Positions 1-9,052 are shown, numbered from the stretch's first letter. The stretch is 64,000 nucleotides of DNA from Bellilinea sp034411135 (GCA_034411135.1 DAOUMN010000028.1:38048-102047); one strand, 5' to 3'. Notes: generated from the sequence alone by a model not told the origin. A program made the numbers and translations.

Positions 1-46
1 CGGCGATGGAATGCTCCATCGCCGGTTCGCTTTTGACGAGGCAATC

Positions 47-595
47 ATGACCATAACTCTTTACTTCGACGGACTTTTCATGGGTATTCCGAAGAAATCC
101 TGCCCGGCAACCGGCGCTGGGTTTATGTGTTACGGATGGATTGCCTGGCGTGGCAGCCGGGTTATCGCCCGCGGGCATGGCGGTTATCTGCGTGGTCGTG
201 ACGCCAGCTCCAACATTGCCGAATATCTGGCGTTGATCGAAGGTCTGGAGGCGCTGCGCGACATGGGCGCCAGCCAGGAGTTGATCCACGTGATTGGCGA
301 TGCCAAATCGATCATCGAGCAGATGCAGGGAGTGTCATCGGTGCATTCCGATCACATTCGCCCGTTGCACGAAAAAGCTCAGCGAATTGCCGCTTCATTT
401 CGCTGGTTGAATTGGAAATGGATTCCACGCCGCAGCAACCGCGAGGCAGATGCACTGACCCGCCGGGCGCTGCGCCAGATCCGCGCCAATCCGGGCAGTT
501 ATGCCACAGCGCTGCAGGCAATCAACCCGGCTGTGCCCGGCAGCCGCCTGAAGCGAAAATTCTGGCCCGTGCTGGATTTGCGGATTTACGGCTGA
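47..595 (+). CDS. RNase HI-like ribonuclease
   Basis: A 182-residue protein of the RNase H fold, expected to cut the RNA strand of RNA-DNA hybrids in the cytoplasm. The four acidic residues of the family are visible and in order: D8 (in FDG), E59 (NIAEY), D85 (GDAKS) and D135 (NREADAL). Bacterial RNase HI is about 150 residues; here the catalytic core is followed by a basic tail of about 45 residues. I chose the ATG at 47 because the family begins with a strand just before the first Asp; an in-frame ATG at 11 would add 12 residues with no family match. It converges with the next gene, and the two stops overlap by 10 bases. It resembles the short RNase HI-like proteins (as in RnhA/YpdQ types) more than classical E. 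coli RnhA, so the exact substrate is uncertain. Confidence 0.85.
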   Translation: MTITLYFDGLFMGIPKKSCPATGAGFMCYGWIAWRGSRVIARGHGGYLRGRDASSNIAEYLALIEGLEALRDMGASQELIHVIGDAKSIIEQMQGVSSVHSDHIRPLHEKAQRIAASFRWLNWKWIPRRSNREADALTRRALRQIRANPGSYATALQAINPAVPGSRLKRKFWPVLDLRIYG

Positions 596-1137
596 GCCGT
601 TTCCGCTGCATATTGTTCGATCAGTTCGCGTTGCACCCGCGTTGGACGGATGAATTTGCGCACCTTACGGATGCGTTCCCAGGCAGTCTGGGGTGAATCG
701 CCGCGTGATATCAGGTAGGCGGCTGCCATGGTTGGTGCCCGCCCGACCCCCGCCCCGCAATGAATGTACACTTTACCCTCTTGGGCAATTACCTGGGTGA
801 TGAACGCAACGCCCTGCTGCAAATATTCCATGGTTGGGGCGGTATCATCCACGGTTGGCAGGTGCAGGTATGCTGGGATATCCAGCCCAAGCGCCAGATC
901 GTCGAATTCCGAGCGCAGGTTGACCACCCCATTAATTCCCCATGCCTGCAAAATTTTCCAGCCGCGCTTGCGGAACTGTGCCCCAACGAATAATTGCGGG
1001 GTCACCTGGCACTGCCGCCGGATAGGCGTATCCAGTACCAGCCGGTTGAAGACGTTGAACATCCACAAGCCGGTGGTAGCCATGCCCTGGCTGGCAAGAC
1101 GCACCTGCAGCAGGCGCAGGAACTTAAGTGCGTCCAT
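586..1137 (-). CDS. Dual-specificity protein phosphatase family protein
   Basis: A 183-residue cysteine phosphatase of the tyrosine/dual-specificity class. The signature loop HCGAGVGRA (H126, C127, R133) supplies the nucleophile and phosphate-binding arginine, and Asp97/Asp98 upstream fit the general-acid position. The N-terminal ~45 residues are specific to this protein. The start is uncertain: I use the ATG at 1137, which leaves 95 bases after the PfkB gene, but the frame is open to an ATG at 1269 that would overlap PfkB. No strong ribosome-binding site precedes 1137. It is the last gene of a minus-strand run with a sugar kinase and a mutarotase-like protein, so a phosphorylated sugar or phosphoprotein substrate is possible. 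Substrate not determinable from sequence. Confidence 0.82.
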   Translation of the reverse strand: MDALKFLRLLQVRLASQGMATTGLWMFNVFNRLVLDTPIRRQCQVTPQLFVGAQFRKRGWKILQAWGINGVVNLRSEFDDLALGLDIPAYLHLPTVDDTAPTMEYLQQGVAFITQVIAQEGKVYIHCGAGVGRAPTMAAAYLISRGDSPQTAWERIRKVRKFIRPTRVQRELIEQYAAETAQP

Positions 1138-1232
1138 GGTCGCTTCGCGGTCGGATTTGCCTTCGATCTCCAACGCTGTGTCCTCGTTTCCTTGCGGTAA
1201 TGAGCCGATTGTAGCCGCTTGAGCGGCTGCGG

Positions 1233-2159
1233 TCAAGCCGCTGGCTGGCTGGGAAAAACCCGCCGGCACCAGGTTTCCAACCCTGGCGGATCGAGAAAGC
1301 CGTTCGCAGCCGATACCGCGCCAATCTTGTAAGAGGCGAACACCGCCGCTTTGCGGATAGCGACTCGCACACTATCACCCTGGTGGAAGGCATGTAAAAA
1401 GGCGGAGAACAATGCATCGCCTGCACCGATAGTGTTGACCGGCGGGCGGGTGCTTACTGCCGGGATGTGTTCGATCACTCCACTGCTCCGCTCCGCCAAA
1501 AGGCAGCCTTCTGCGCCCATCCCAATAACCACAATTTCCGCCGGGTAACGCGCCAGCACTGCCTGTGCCCATTCCACCGCGGGTGCGGGCAGCCGTTCGT
1601 GACTCATGAATAGGATGCGCGAAAATTGCATGAAATCGCGGTTGTAATCATCCTCTAGATCAGCAATGGCATGCACATCGGTTGCGATCCACTTGCCTGC
1701 ACGGTGCGCCCGGACGAGCAGCGGACGGGAAAAATTGATGTTGCATAACACCGCCAGATCACAATCTGTCAGCGCACGGTCGAATGAATCGAGGGGGTAG
1801 GCTTGCTCCTGGATGTCCTTGAGATCGGTGTGAATCTGCCGCCTACCCTGCGCGTCGTACAGGATCACGGATTGAGGCGTTTCTTCCAGCCTGCCCAGCA
1901 CACCGTCAGCGGGAATGCCGTCGCGTTTGAGCGCATCCCGCACTAGCCAGGCAGCCGGGTCGGACTTGCCGATCAACGATAAAAAGCGCAGTGGGCTGCC
2001 CAAAACGGTCAGGGCGCGGGCGAGGTTATAGCCCACCCCCGATACGCTGCTGTGAATGCCGAAGAATGGATAAGTGACCGGGAAGTAGTCCAGCGGAAAA
2101 TGCTCTACCCGTAAGGTGGTTTCAATATTGATCAATCCGGAGATCAGGACAGCGCCCAT
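1233..2159 (-). CDS. PfkB-family carbohydrate kinase
   Basis: A 308-residue ribokinase-like (PfkB) kinase that would transfer the ATP gamma-phosphate to a sugar or nucleoside hydroxyl. Near residue 245 lies the second PfkB signature, NTIGAGDALFSAF, whose GAGD holds the anion hole and the catalytic Asp. Near the N terminus, GVGYNLARAL is the glycine-rich sugar-binding segment. Length matches the family (about 300). It starts 13 bases after the upstream DUF4380 gene, which indicates co-transcription. That partner looks like an aldose mutarotase, so the pair may handle the same free sugar. The specific substrate (fructose, ribose, adenosine and so on) cannot be assigned. Confidence 0.88.
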   Translation of the reverse strand: MGAVLISGLINIETTLRVEHFPLDYFPVTYPFFGIHSSVSGVGYNLARALTVLGSPLRFLSLIGKSDPAAWLVRDALKRDGIPADGVLGRLEETPQSVILYDAQGRRQIHTDLKDIQEQAYPLDSFDRALTDCDLAVLCNINFSRPLLVRAHRAGKWIATDVHAIADLEDDYNRDFMQFSRILFMSHERLPAPAVEWAQAVLARYPAEIVVIGMGAEGCLLAERSSGVIEHIPAVSTRPPVNTIGAGDALFSAFLHAFHQGDSVRVAIRKAAVFASYKIGAVSAANGFLDPPGLETWCRRVFPSQPAA

Positions 2160-2172
2160 GCGCTTGTGTAAG

Positions 2173-3081
2173 TCAGATCACCGTTTCGACAATGCGGGTA
2201 AGTACGTGCCGCTCGACCTGGGCATCGTTGTGCGGGGTGGGCACATCCCGGAACAGGTACCAGTCCTCAACGTGTTCGACCGCACCGCCCGGCGGCAGGG
2301 TTTGCATGGCGCCAAGCGTCTCCAATTCAAGGAAACGGTCATTGACGAATACTTCTACATTGCTGCCGTAGTCGGGGTATTCCGCCCCCATTTCGGCGGA
2401 AAAACGTTTGATGAACAGGTGACCGCGCCGGGCGTAGGCGCACCATCCGCCTGGGATGAGCGCACCGATCTTTTGTGGCACTTTCAACATGCCGTCCTGG
2501 CGGATGAGGATATATTGTCTGCCCCAAATGAAGCGCGGGTCGGACAGGTCGGTGTAAGACCACAACGCCAGCGAGTTGACCGGGGAATAACTTTCCGGAT
2601 GGGTGCTGCGCGGCGGCATGGGTAGAATGGCCGTTCCGCCGGTTGCCATGACCGACAACGCCCACGGTGCGAGGCGAATATCCCATACCCCGCGATTGCG
2701 CAGCCGGTGAATGACCCGCAAATGTGTCCCCACCGGTGCGAGGCGAATGTCCATTTCTTTCTGAATGGATGTGGTGGTCTCCAGCGGTTGAATCAGGCGC
2801 ACGAATTCGGGGTGTTCCTGGTATTCGACAGCCTCGTTGTCGGGGTAATAACTACGTGGCAGGGATTCCGGTGCGTGCCATAGGCGATGACCGCCGTACA
2901 TGCGCCACTCCTTGCCGCCGCTCTTGCCGGCATGCTCTTCCAGTTCTGCAAATTCGTTTTCCTCACCTAGAAAACCGTAGCGGATGATGCGTGGGCCAAC
3001 ATCGGTGGTGATGACCACATCAACCAGCGCATTCTCCAGGCGGAGACAGTTCTGCCAACCGTTGTAGTTAATCATGTCCAT
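2173..3081 (-). CDS. DUF4380-like, galactose-mutarotase-fold protein
   Basis: A 302-residue protein with the look of the DUF4380 family, whose members have the beta-sandwich of aldose 1-epimerases. Visible family-like marks are the early VGPRIIRYGF segment, the GGHRLWHAPES block near residue 65 and the aromatic-rich DPRFIWGRQY block in the second half. No signal peptide or membrane segment is seen, so it should be cytoplasmic. The start at 3081 has GGAAAG upstream; a second ATG lies two codons in. It sits between a membrane DUF3592 gene and the PfkB kinase with short gaps (36 and 13 bases), suggesting one operon. A sugar-epimerase or sugar-binding role is inference from fold and neighbours only. 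Confidence 0.7.
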   Translation of the reverse strand: MDMINYNGWQNCLRLENALVDVVITTDVGPRIIRYGFLGEENEFAELEEHAGKSGGKEWRMYGGHRLWHAPESLPRSYYPDNEAVEYQEHPEFVRLIQPLETTTSIQKEMDIRLAPVGTHLRVIHRLRNRGVWDIRLAPWALSVMATGGTAILPMPPRSTHPESYSPVNSLALWSYTDLSDPRFIWGRQYILIRQDGMLKVPQKIGALIPGGWCAYARRGHLFIKRFSAEMGAEYPDYGSNVEVFVNDRFLELETLGAMQTLPPGGAVEHVEDWYLFRDVPTPHNDAQVERHVLTRIVETVI

Positions 3082-3117
3082 GCGCTTTCCAATCCCTAAG
3101 CATTCCGAATCCCACGC

Positions 3118-3633
3118 TCATTGCCCAAGAAGGGAAATCAGGATACCGCCAATACCCATACACCCTACCAGAATACCAACCACAAGGAAGATAATCCCTA
3201 AAACCAACCCCGCTTTGCTACCCGTTTTTGTCTGTAAGGTGGCGTCAGCCGGGTTTTGCGGGTCGTAATACACCATCACCTGGCTGCCAGCCGGGAACTG
3301 TGCCACGCTTTCCTGCACCTTGCGCAGGTTACTGATCGCCAGCGGCATGCCGATGGTAAGCCTGTCGCCAGTGTACGATACCCCGTTAACCTCATACTGG
3401 TATTCGACCTGTGCCGAATAGGTTTCACTGGGATCGCCATCCGAATCGGTTGAGTGGTGGGTCTTGACCCGTGAAACGGTTACTGTGCCGGGTACCGAGG
3501 GCCAAGTGACGCTTTGTTCAGCCTTCTGTTTGTCGCGCTGGTAGCGGATGATCAGAAATACGCCAAGCCCGGCAAACAACACAAATACTCCCCCCAGACA
3601 GATCAATCCAATTATCAGACCATTATTTGTCAT
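3118..3633 (-). CDS. DUF3592 membrane protein
   Basis: A 171-residue membrane protein. A hydrophobic helix at residues 5-27 is followed by a soluble domain containing WPSVPGTVTVSRV, an acidic stretch, VEYQYEVNG and VMVYYDPQNPADATL, then a second pair of helices at the C terminus. The 'W...PG.V', 'Y.Y.V.G' and 'V.YDP.NP..A.L' pattern is that of DUF3592. Function is unknown for the family. The start at 3633 is set by a strong GGGAGGGTGAC ribosome-binding site immediately upstream; the frame is open 13 codons further. It is the first gene of the minus-strand run 3633-586. Confidence 0.82.
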   Translation of the reverse strand: MTNNGLIIGLICLGGVFVLFAGLGVFLIIRYQRDKQKAEQSVTWPSVPGTVTVSRVKTHHSTDSDGDPSETYSAQVEYQYEVNGVSYTGDRLTIGMPLAISNLRKVQESVAQFPAGSQVMVYYDPQNPADATLQTKTGSKAGLVLGIIFLVVGILVGCMGIGGILISLLGQ

Positions 3634-3862
3634 GTCACCCTCCCCTGTATTGATGTCGGATAGATTATACACAACTTCTCCCTTGCCTGTATCGATTCAG
3701 CGGGCGCAATCGTTGTTCTGGTCAGCGCTTTCCGCTGGACACCCGCGTGCGGTGGATCTTGCTCAATGAACCCTGCTGTCGCCGCAGGCGCTGTTTGCAG
3801 CCGCCAACGTGCGCGCGGGCAGCCGGGCTGGATTAGCTGGGAAAAGTTTCGAACAAGACCAG

Positions 3863-4606
3863 CTAGTGTTCGAACGGCACTTGGGTTGGGGTGCTTTGCA
3901 GGTTCAGCTTATGCTGCCGCTGTAGAATCTTGAGCTGGGTGGGTGTGAACAAGTGCCGCAGGGTTTGAGCGACGTTCGCCCGCCAACCGGTGAAGGCGAA
4001 GACGGCGAAATCGTGGAACAGTGTTTGCCGCCCGCGACGAATGAGCGGGGTTTGCTGTTTGCGCAACCTCAGCAGGACGGCGTCCACACCGGGGGGTGGG
4101 TTGAAATCGCGACGGTCGAAGTGATGGACAATTTCCAGAGTGAAGAATGGTTTGAGCAGCACCGCGCGCAAGGTTTCACGCGGCGCACCGCAGCACACCG
4201 CCGCCGCTTCATGCTGCATCACCGGGCAGGTTTCCAGCGGTGGTTGGGCGGCTCGGGTTAGTTTTTCCACAATTGCTGCCGTGCAATTGAAGGGGATATT
4301 GGCGAACACCTTATAAGGCTCATCCGGTAGGCGCAAGTCGAGGAAATCAGCCTGGACGATAGTCACACCGGGGGAAGAAGCAAAACGCTGACGCAGCCAG
4401 GCCGCCAGCCGCGGATCCTTCTCCACCGCAATCAACTGCTGGCAGCGTTGTGCCAACCCGGCTGTGTGGATGCCTTTTCCTGCACCGATTTCATAGACCA
4501 GGTCGTTTTGTCCGATACTGCTCAGATTGAGAAGGCGGGAGACAAGCGATGAGTCTTTGAAAAAGTTTTGGACAAGAAATTCGTGATTGTGTTCGAGGGC
4601 TGACAT
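3863..4606 (-). CDS. erm: Erm-type 23S rRNA adenine-N6-methyltransferase
   Basis: A 247-residue SAM-dependent methyltransferase of the Erm/KsgA superfamily. It has the N-terminal QNFF.D motif, the SAM-binding loop YEIGAGKG (residues 38-45), acidic E62 and D87, and the catalytic NIPF (103-106) that positions the target adenine. Segment order and length (Erm about 245-260, KsgA about 265-280), plus the non-housekeeping NIPFN form, favour Erm, which methylates 23S rRNA and gives macrolide-lincosamide-streptogramin B resistance. A KsgA paralogue remains possible. The ATG at 4606 has a near-perfect AGGAGGA site 7 bases upstream. A terminator hairpin ends just before that site (see 4630-4667), so expression is probably regulated by attenuation. 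The neighbours (sucAB) are functionally unrelated. Confidence 0.8.
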   Translation of the reverse strand: MSALEHNHEFLVQNFFKDSSLVSRLLNLSSIGQNDLVYEIGAGKGIHTAGLAQRCQQLIAVEKDPRLAAWLRQRFASSPGVTIVQADFLDLRLPDEPYKVFANIPFNCTAAIVEKLTRAAQPPLETCPVMQHEAAAVCCGAPRETLRAVLLKPFFTLEIVHHFDRRDFNPPPGVDAVLLRLRKQQTPLIRRGRQTLFHDFAVFAFTGWRANVAQTLRHLFTPTQLKILQRQHKLNLQSTPTQVPFEH

Positions 4607-4629
4607 ACATTGTCCTCCTGGAATTGCGG

Positions 4630-4667
4630 AAAACAAAAAATCGCCCGGTGGATATCTCCGTGCGATT
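4630..4667 (-). promoter_or_regulatory. Putative transcription attenuator in the erm leader
   Basis: Read on the minus strand, AATCGCaCGG (4667-4658) pairs with CCGgGCGATT (4648-4639): nine base pairs with one A-G mismatch around a 9-base loop. TTTTGTTTT follows directly. This is an intrinsic-terminator design. It ends about 10 bases before the erm Shine-Dalgarno (4619-4613), leaving no room for a promoter downstream of it, so transcripts reaching erm must read through. That is the arrangement of an attenuator. Confidence 0.55.
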
Positions 4668-4903
4668 GGTCGCGAAGCCCGTCGAATGAAACCGTCTGTC
4701 AGATGCTGTGGCAGGCGGTATAGTGCTGCACCTCCTTGTGGAGGACGATGCTGTGCCCGAGCGGTTACCCCGGATGGGCTGCATTTATGCCTGGTTGGGC
4801 GTGCTGTGCCGGATCACGCCGATCCTTCTGGGGCGTAGCTGCAGGCATTTTCTGGCTAAATAATCCACCGGATAGAACAGGTGGTTGATGAATACGAATG
4901 CGG
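4668..4903 (-). other. Leader region between sucB and erm
   Basis: A 236-base stretch without a convincing gene. On the minus strand it holds a 27-codon ATG frame (4848-4765) with no ribosome-binding site, and an AAGGAGG (4736-4730) sequestered in a CCTCC-ACAA-GGAGG hairpin. It also holds a 10-codon GTG frame (4731-4699), whose GTG overlaps that AAGGAGG, and a 7-bp inverted repeat ATGCCTG/CAGGCAT. These could be parts of an antibiotic-sensing leader, but none is well supported alone. No good -35/-10 pair was recognised. Confidence 0.35.
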
Positions 4904-6145
4904 TTAACCGGTCTCGACCAGCATGCGTGCCGGGTCTTCCAGCAGTTCCTTGACCCGCACCAAAAACTGTACCGCTTCGCGCCCATCCACAATGCGGTGG
5001 TCGTAACTCAACGCCAGGTACATCATTGGGCGAATCACTATCTCCCCGTTCATGGCGACCGGACGGTCCTGGATGCGGTGCAAGCCCAGAATGCCTACCT
5101 GGGGTGGGTTGAGAATAGGCGTGCTGAGCAGCGAGCCAAACACCCCGCCGTTGGTGATGGTAAAAGTGCCTCCGCGCAGGTCTTCCAGCGTCAGGCTGCC
5201 TTCGCCTGCTTTTTTGACCAGGGTTTGAATCTGACGTTCGATCTCGGCGAAGGTCAGCTGGTCAGCATCGCGAATGACGGGGACCACCAGTCCTTCGGCA
5301 TCGCCAACCGCCACTCCGATATCGTAATAGTGCTTGCGCACGATCTCATCCCCCTGGATTTCGGCGTTGAGGTTGGGAAAGGCACGCAGCGCGGCAATGA
5401 CTGCCTTGACGAAGAACGACATGTACCCCAGGTCGACCGCGTGGCGTTTCTGAAATGTTTCCCGGTAGCGCTTGCGCAAGGCGATCACCTCGCTCAGATC
5501 AACCTCGTTGAAGGTGGTCAACATTGCAGCGGTTTGCTGCGCCTCAACCAGGCGGCGGGCGATGGTCTGCCGCCTGCGGCTCATGCGGATGCGCTCTTCG
5601 CGCCTCTCGCCGGGGGAAACCGGAAGGCGAGCAGTCGGCTGAACGGCGGACGTTTCGACGCGGCGGGCGTAAGCCAATACGTCCTCGCGAGTTACCTTGC
5701 CGCCCGTGCCGCTGCCGCTGATCTGATCCAGGGAGATGCCCTCACTAGCGGCAATTTTTTTCGCCAGGGGGGTGGCTGGTGGCTGCCCCACTGCTTCGCG
5801 TGACAGTCCTGAAATTGGCTGGGGTTCATCCTGTGCCGCTTGCGCAGGGGCGGCTTTTGTCTGACCAGGCGGCTCGGCGATTGATTCTTCGGGTGCGGCT
5901 GCATCGGCATGGGCAGCGATGTATGCCAGCACCTCACCAACCGCGACAGTTTGTCCGGCGCTCTTCTCAATTCGTTCCACCACGCCGTCCACCGGCGCGC
6001 TGACTTCCAGGTTAATTTTGTCGGTTTCCAGTTCCACAACCGGCTCGCCAGCCGCCACGCGTTCACCGGGTTGTTTCATCCAGCGGCTGATGGTGGCATC
6101 CAGGATCGATTCGCCCATTTCAGGGACTTTAATCGCAGTGCTCAT
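4904..6145 (-). CDS. sucB: 2-oxoglutarate dehydrogenase E2 (dihydrolipoyl succinyltransferase)
   Basis: A 413-residue E2 acyltransferase of the 2-oxoglutarate dehydrogenase complex, moving the succinyl group from lipoate to CoA in the TCA cycle. One lipoyl domain comes first (residues 1-75; lipoylated K43 in ETDKINLEV). An Ala/Pro/Gln-rich linker follows, then a peripheral E1/E3-binding domain (about 125-160, PLAKKIAASEG...GGKVTREDV) and the catalytic domain ending in SYDHRIVDGREA, with the H and D of the CoA-acyltransferase active site. The start has GGAGGAGGG upstream. It overlaps the end of sucA by 17 bases, so the two are one operon. No E3 (lpd) gene is in the window. The succinyl- rather than acetyl-specific assignment rests on pairing with sucA. 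Confidence 0.93.
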   Translation of the reverse strand: MSTAIKVPEMGESILDATISRWMKQPGERVAAGEPVVELETDKINLEVSAPVDGVVERIEKSAGQTVAVGEVLAYIAAHADAAAPEESIAEPPGQTKAAPAQAAQDEPQPISGLSREAVGQPPATPLAKKIAASEGISLDQISGSGTGGKVTREDVLAYARRVETSAVQPTARLPVSPGERREERIRMSRRRQTIARRLVEAQQTAAMLTTFNEVDLSEVIALRKRYRETFQKRHAVDLGYMSFFVKAVIAALRAFPNLNAEIQGDEIVRKHYYDIGVAVGDAEGLVVPVIRDADQLTFAEIERQIQTLVKKAGEGSLTLEDLRGGTFTITNGGVFGSLLSTPILNPPQVGILGLHRIQDRPVAMNGEIVIRPMMYLALSYDHRIVDGREAVQFLVRVKELLEDPARMLVETG

Positions 6146-8939
6146 CCCAACCCTCCTCCGATCTAATTTCGGTAAACGCCTGTTCCAGCAGGCGCTGTTG
6201 ATTGTAGAGATGCAACGCGTTGGAACCCTCCGCTGGGCTGGCAGCCCGAGGGCGGCTGACTCTGGTCAATGCATAGCGATTGGCGTTGATTTTGCGCAAA
6301 TAGGGGCGGACAAATTCCCAGCCCCCCATGTTAACCGGTTCCTCCTGCACCCAGCGCACTTCCTCCAGGTGAGGATACTGCAATAGTGCCTCAGCCACCT
6401 CCACGATAGGAAAAGGTGCCAATTCTTCTACCCTCAAAATGGCGGTTTCGGGATGCTGGCGGCGTGCCTCGCTGATGGTCAAATCAATGGCTACCTTCCC
6501 ACTGCATAGAATAGCCCGCCGCACCTGAGCGGGTGGGGTATCATCCACCAACACGGGTTGAAAACTGCCGCGTGTCAATTCAACTGCCGCCGATGCCACC
6601 AGCGGATGGCGCAGCAGACTCTTGGGGGTCATGACCACCAGCGGGAGTGGGTCGCTGCGCAGCAAGGCTGCCTGGCGACGCAACAGGTGAAAATACTGCG
6701 CCGCGCTGGTGCAGTTTACCACCCGTAAATTATCCTCTGCCCACAAGTTGAGGATGCGTTCCAGGCGTGCGCTGGAATGATCGGGACCCTGTCCTTCGTA
6801 ACCGTGAGGCAGCAGCAACACTAATGCCGGTTTGAGCAGCCATTTGGCGCGTGCTGATGAGATGAACTCGTCCAGAATGATCTGTGCTCCGTTGATGAAA
6901 TCGCCGTACTGCGCCTCCCAAATCACCAGGCGGTCGCTGGCGTGGATGCTGTAACCGTACTCATAGCCCAGCGCTGCCATCTCTGACAGCGGGCTGTTAT
7001 GAATCTCGAAGGCTGCCTTAGCCTGCGGCAGGTGTTGTAGGGGAATGTATTTTTTGCCACTGACCTGGTCGAACAATGCCGCGTGTCGCTGGCTGAACGT
7101 GCCGCGCAGAACGTCCTGCCCGGTCATGCGGATTGGTACGCCGTCTTCCAATATAGCCCCCAGGGCAAGTTCTTCCGCCTGCGCCCATTCGATTGCCCGC
7201 CAGTTAAGGTCGTCGCGCCAGCGGTTGCGCCGTTCGCGCGCCCGCGCCAGTTTGGGGTGCAGGTTGAAACCTGGCGGCAGACGGTTCAATGCCTGTGACA
7301 GTGCTTCCAGACGTTCCAGGCTGAGCGCGGTCGACAGTTGCACGGCATCCGCTGTGCCAGAGTGTAGCGATACTGCTGGTGATCCCAGGGCATGGTTGGG
7401 ATCGAGCCGTTCGAGGATACCCTGTAAACGGGTTTCGCACTCGCGCACCCATTCCTCTGCCTGGTCGGACGTTATCTCGCCGTGCAAGATCAGTTGTCGT
7501 GCGAATTGCTCGCGGACAGTGGGGTGCTTTTCGATCACCGCATACAGGCGCGGCTGGGTAAATGTGGGTTCATCGCCCTCGTTGTGACCGTAACGACGGT
7601 AGCCAATCAGGTCAATGACAAAATCGCGATGGAAAGTCTGGCGGTATGCCCATGCCAGACGCACGCTCAGCAGACAGCTGAGAGGGTCATCCGCGTTGAC
7701 GTGCAGGATTGGCGCGCGAAAGCCTTTGGCGAGATCGCTGGCGAAAATTGTGCTGCGTCCCTCGTGTGGTTCGGTGGTAAACCCAAGTTGATTGTTGGTG
7801 ATGATGTGGATTGTCCCGCCAGTATGGTAGCCTTCCAATCGATAAAGATTAAAAGTTTCTGCCACCACCCCCTGACCGGGGAACGCCGCATCTCCGTGGA
7901 TCAATACCGGCAAGGTCACCGCCGGGTCGAAGACCGGCGCGCCGGGCTGGTTGGCACGTGTTCCCGCAGCGCGCGCCATCCCTTCTACCACCGGGTTGAC
8001 TGATTCAAGGTGGCTGGGATTGGGCACTACGGTGATCTCGACCGCTACTTCACCTTCAGAATTGAGTGCCTGCCGCCCGCCCAGGTGGTACTTGACGTCC
8101 CCGCTCCAGCCCAGGTCATCATCGCTGCGCAGCCGTCGTTCAAGCGGGTCCTTGAACTCTGCCAGGATGGCATCATAGGGCATTCCAAGCACATGGGTGA
8201 GTACATTTAAACGGCCTCGGTGCGCCATGCCGATCAAGACATGATTGACTCCTTCGCTGCCAGCCAAGCGCACCAGTTCGTCCAGCATCGGCACCAGTAA
8301 ATCCACCCCTTCGATTGAAAAACGGGTCTTGCCGGGAAAGGTACGCTGCAGGAAGCGCTCGAACACCTCTACCTCGCTCAACCGGCGTAGCAAGTCGGCA
8401 GATTCCTCTGCTGTCAGATGCGGAATAAAGCGCTCGCTCTCTACTGCACTGCGCAGCCAGCTGCGTTCTTCCGGGATTCGAATTTGCAAATAATCATGCC
8501 CAACGCGTCCAATGTAGGTACGTTGTAGTATCTGGATCGCCTCGTAGGCATTGGTTGCCCGGCGGGCAGCCTCACCCCCGACAGCTGATGCAGGCAGGCG
8601 GCGCAGAGTATCCTCTTCCAGTCCATGCGTCAACGGGTCGAGCAGCGGGTCACCTGGCGGGGGTGAACCGAGCGGGTCGAGTTGTGCCGCAAAATGACCG
8701 TACTGGCGGATGGATTCTGCCAGCCGAGCCACAGAGACAATCTTTTCGGCATTCACGCCCGCGGGAGTCTTTGCTTCTTCTTCTGCTGCTAATTCTTTAA
8801 GCAGCGGAATCGGGTTGGCATCGAAAAAAGCCCGGGTTTGCTCGTCCACTGCCAGCCGGTTGGCTTGGTAGCGCTCGTACAAATCGACCAGGTATCCTTC
8901 ATTAATCCCCTGAAATTGCCGCCAATGACTATTGCCCAT
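6129..8939 (-). CDS. sucA: 2-oxoglutarate dehydrogenase E1 component
   Basis: A 936-residue thiamine-diphosphate enzyme that decarboxylates 2-oxoglutarate and reductively succinylates the E2 lipoyl group. The N terminus (GINEGYLVDLYERY) is the E2-binding segment of the OdhA family. Around residue 350, HGDAAFPGQGVVAET begins the ThDP/Mg region, continued by TNNQLGFTT and GHNEGDEPTF; LLPHGYEGQGPDHSSAR lies in the C-terminal half. Length is typical (about 930). It overlaps sucB, which is translated next. The intergenic space to the upstream zinc-ribbon gene is about 110 bases and ends without an obvious terminator. Confidence 0.95.
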   Translation of the reverse strand: MGNSHWRQFQGINEGYLVDLYERYQANRLAVDEQTRAFFDANPIPLLKELAAEEEAKTPAGVNAEKIVSVARLAESIRQYGHFAAQLDPLGSPPPGDPLLDPLTHGLEEDTLRRLPASAVGGEAARRATNAYEAIQILQRTYIGRVGHDYLQIRIPEERSWLRSAVESERFIPHLTAEESADLLRRLSEVEVFERFLQRTFPGKTRFSIEGVDLLVPMLDELVRLAGSEGVNHVLIGMAHRGRLNVLTHVLGMPYDAILAEFKDPLERRLRSDDDLGWSGDVKYHLGGRQALNSEGEVAVEITVVPNPSHLESVNPVVEGMARAAGTRANQPGAPVFDPAVTLPVLIHGDAAFPGQGVVAETFNLYRLEGYHTGGTIHIITNNQLGFTTEPHEGRSTIFASDLAKGFRAPILHVNADDPLSCLLSVRLAWAYRQTFHRDFVIDLIGYRRYGHNEGDEPTFTQPRLYAVIEKHPTVREQFARQLILHGEITSDQAEEWVRECETRLQGILERLDPNHALGSPAVSLHSGTADAVQLSTALSLERLEALSQALNRLPPGFNLHPKLARARERRNRWRDDLNWRAIEWAQAEELALGAILEDGVPIRMTGQDVLRGTFSQRHAALFDQVSGKKYIPLQHLPQAKAAFEIHNSPLSEMAALGYEYGYSIHASDRLVIWEAQYGDFINGAQIILDEFISSARAKWLLKPALVLLLPHGYEGQGPDHSSARLERILNLWAEDNLRVVNCTSAAQYFHLLRRQAALLRSDPLPLVVMTPKSLLRHPLVASAAVELTRGSFQPVLVDDTPPAQVRRAILCSGKVAIDLTISEARRQHPETAILRVEELAPFPIVEVAEALLQYPHLEEVRWVQEEPVNMGGWEFVRPYLRKINANRYALTRVSRPRAASPAEGSNALHLYNQQRLLEQAFTEIRSEEGWDEHCD

Positions 8940-9052
8940 GTCTCTTCCGCATCATTTTGGATACCCAATCTTACCTGTCTGCAGAGAGAGCTGTCAACCT
9001 TTAGCCGACTGTTGAGGGCGAACCTTGTACAACCCGACTTTACGGGCGGGCG

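Noticed and set aside
4699..4731. 10-codon GTG frame as an erm leader peptide
   Set aside because: The GTG overlaps the AAGGAGG rather than following it at proper spacing; kept only as a speculation in the leader entry.
4491..4784. 97-codon minus-strand frame covering the erm leader and start
   Set aside because: It reads through the attenuator and erm start in another frame, with Ser/Thr/Arg-rich, unprotein-like composition.
4741..4830. tRNA-like stretch 'tgcccgagcggttacc' near the erm leader
   Set aside because: D-loop-like string only; no acceptor or anticodon stem can be built around it.
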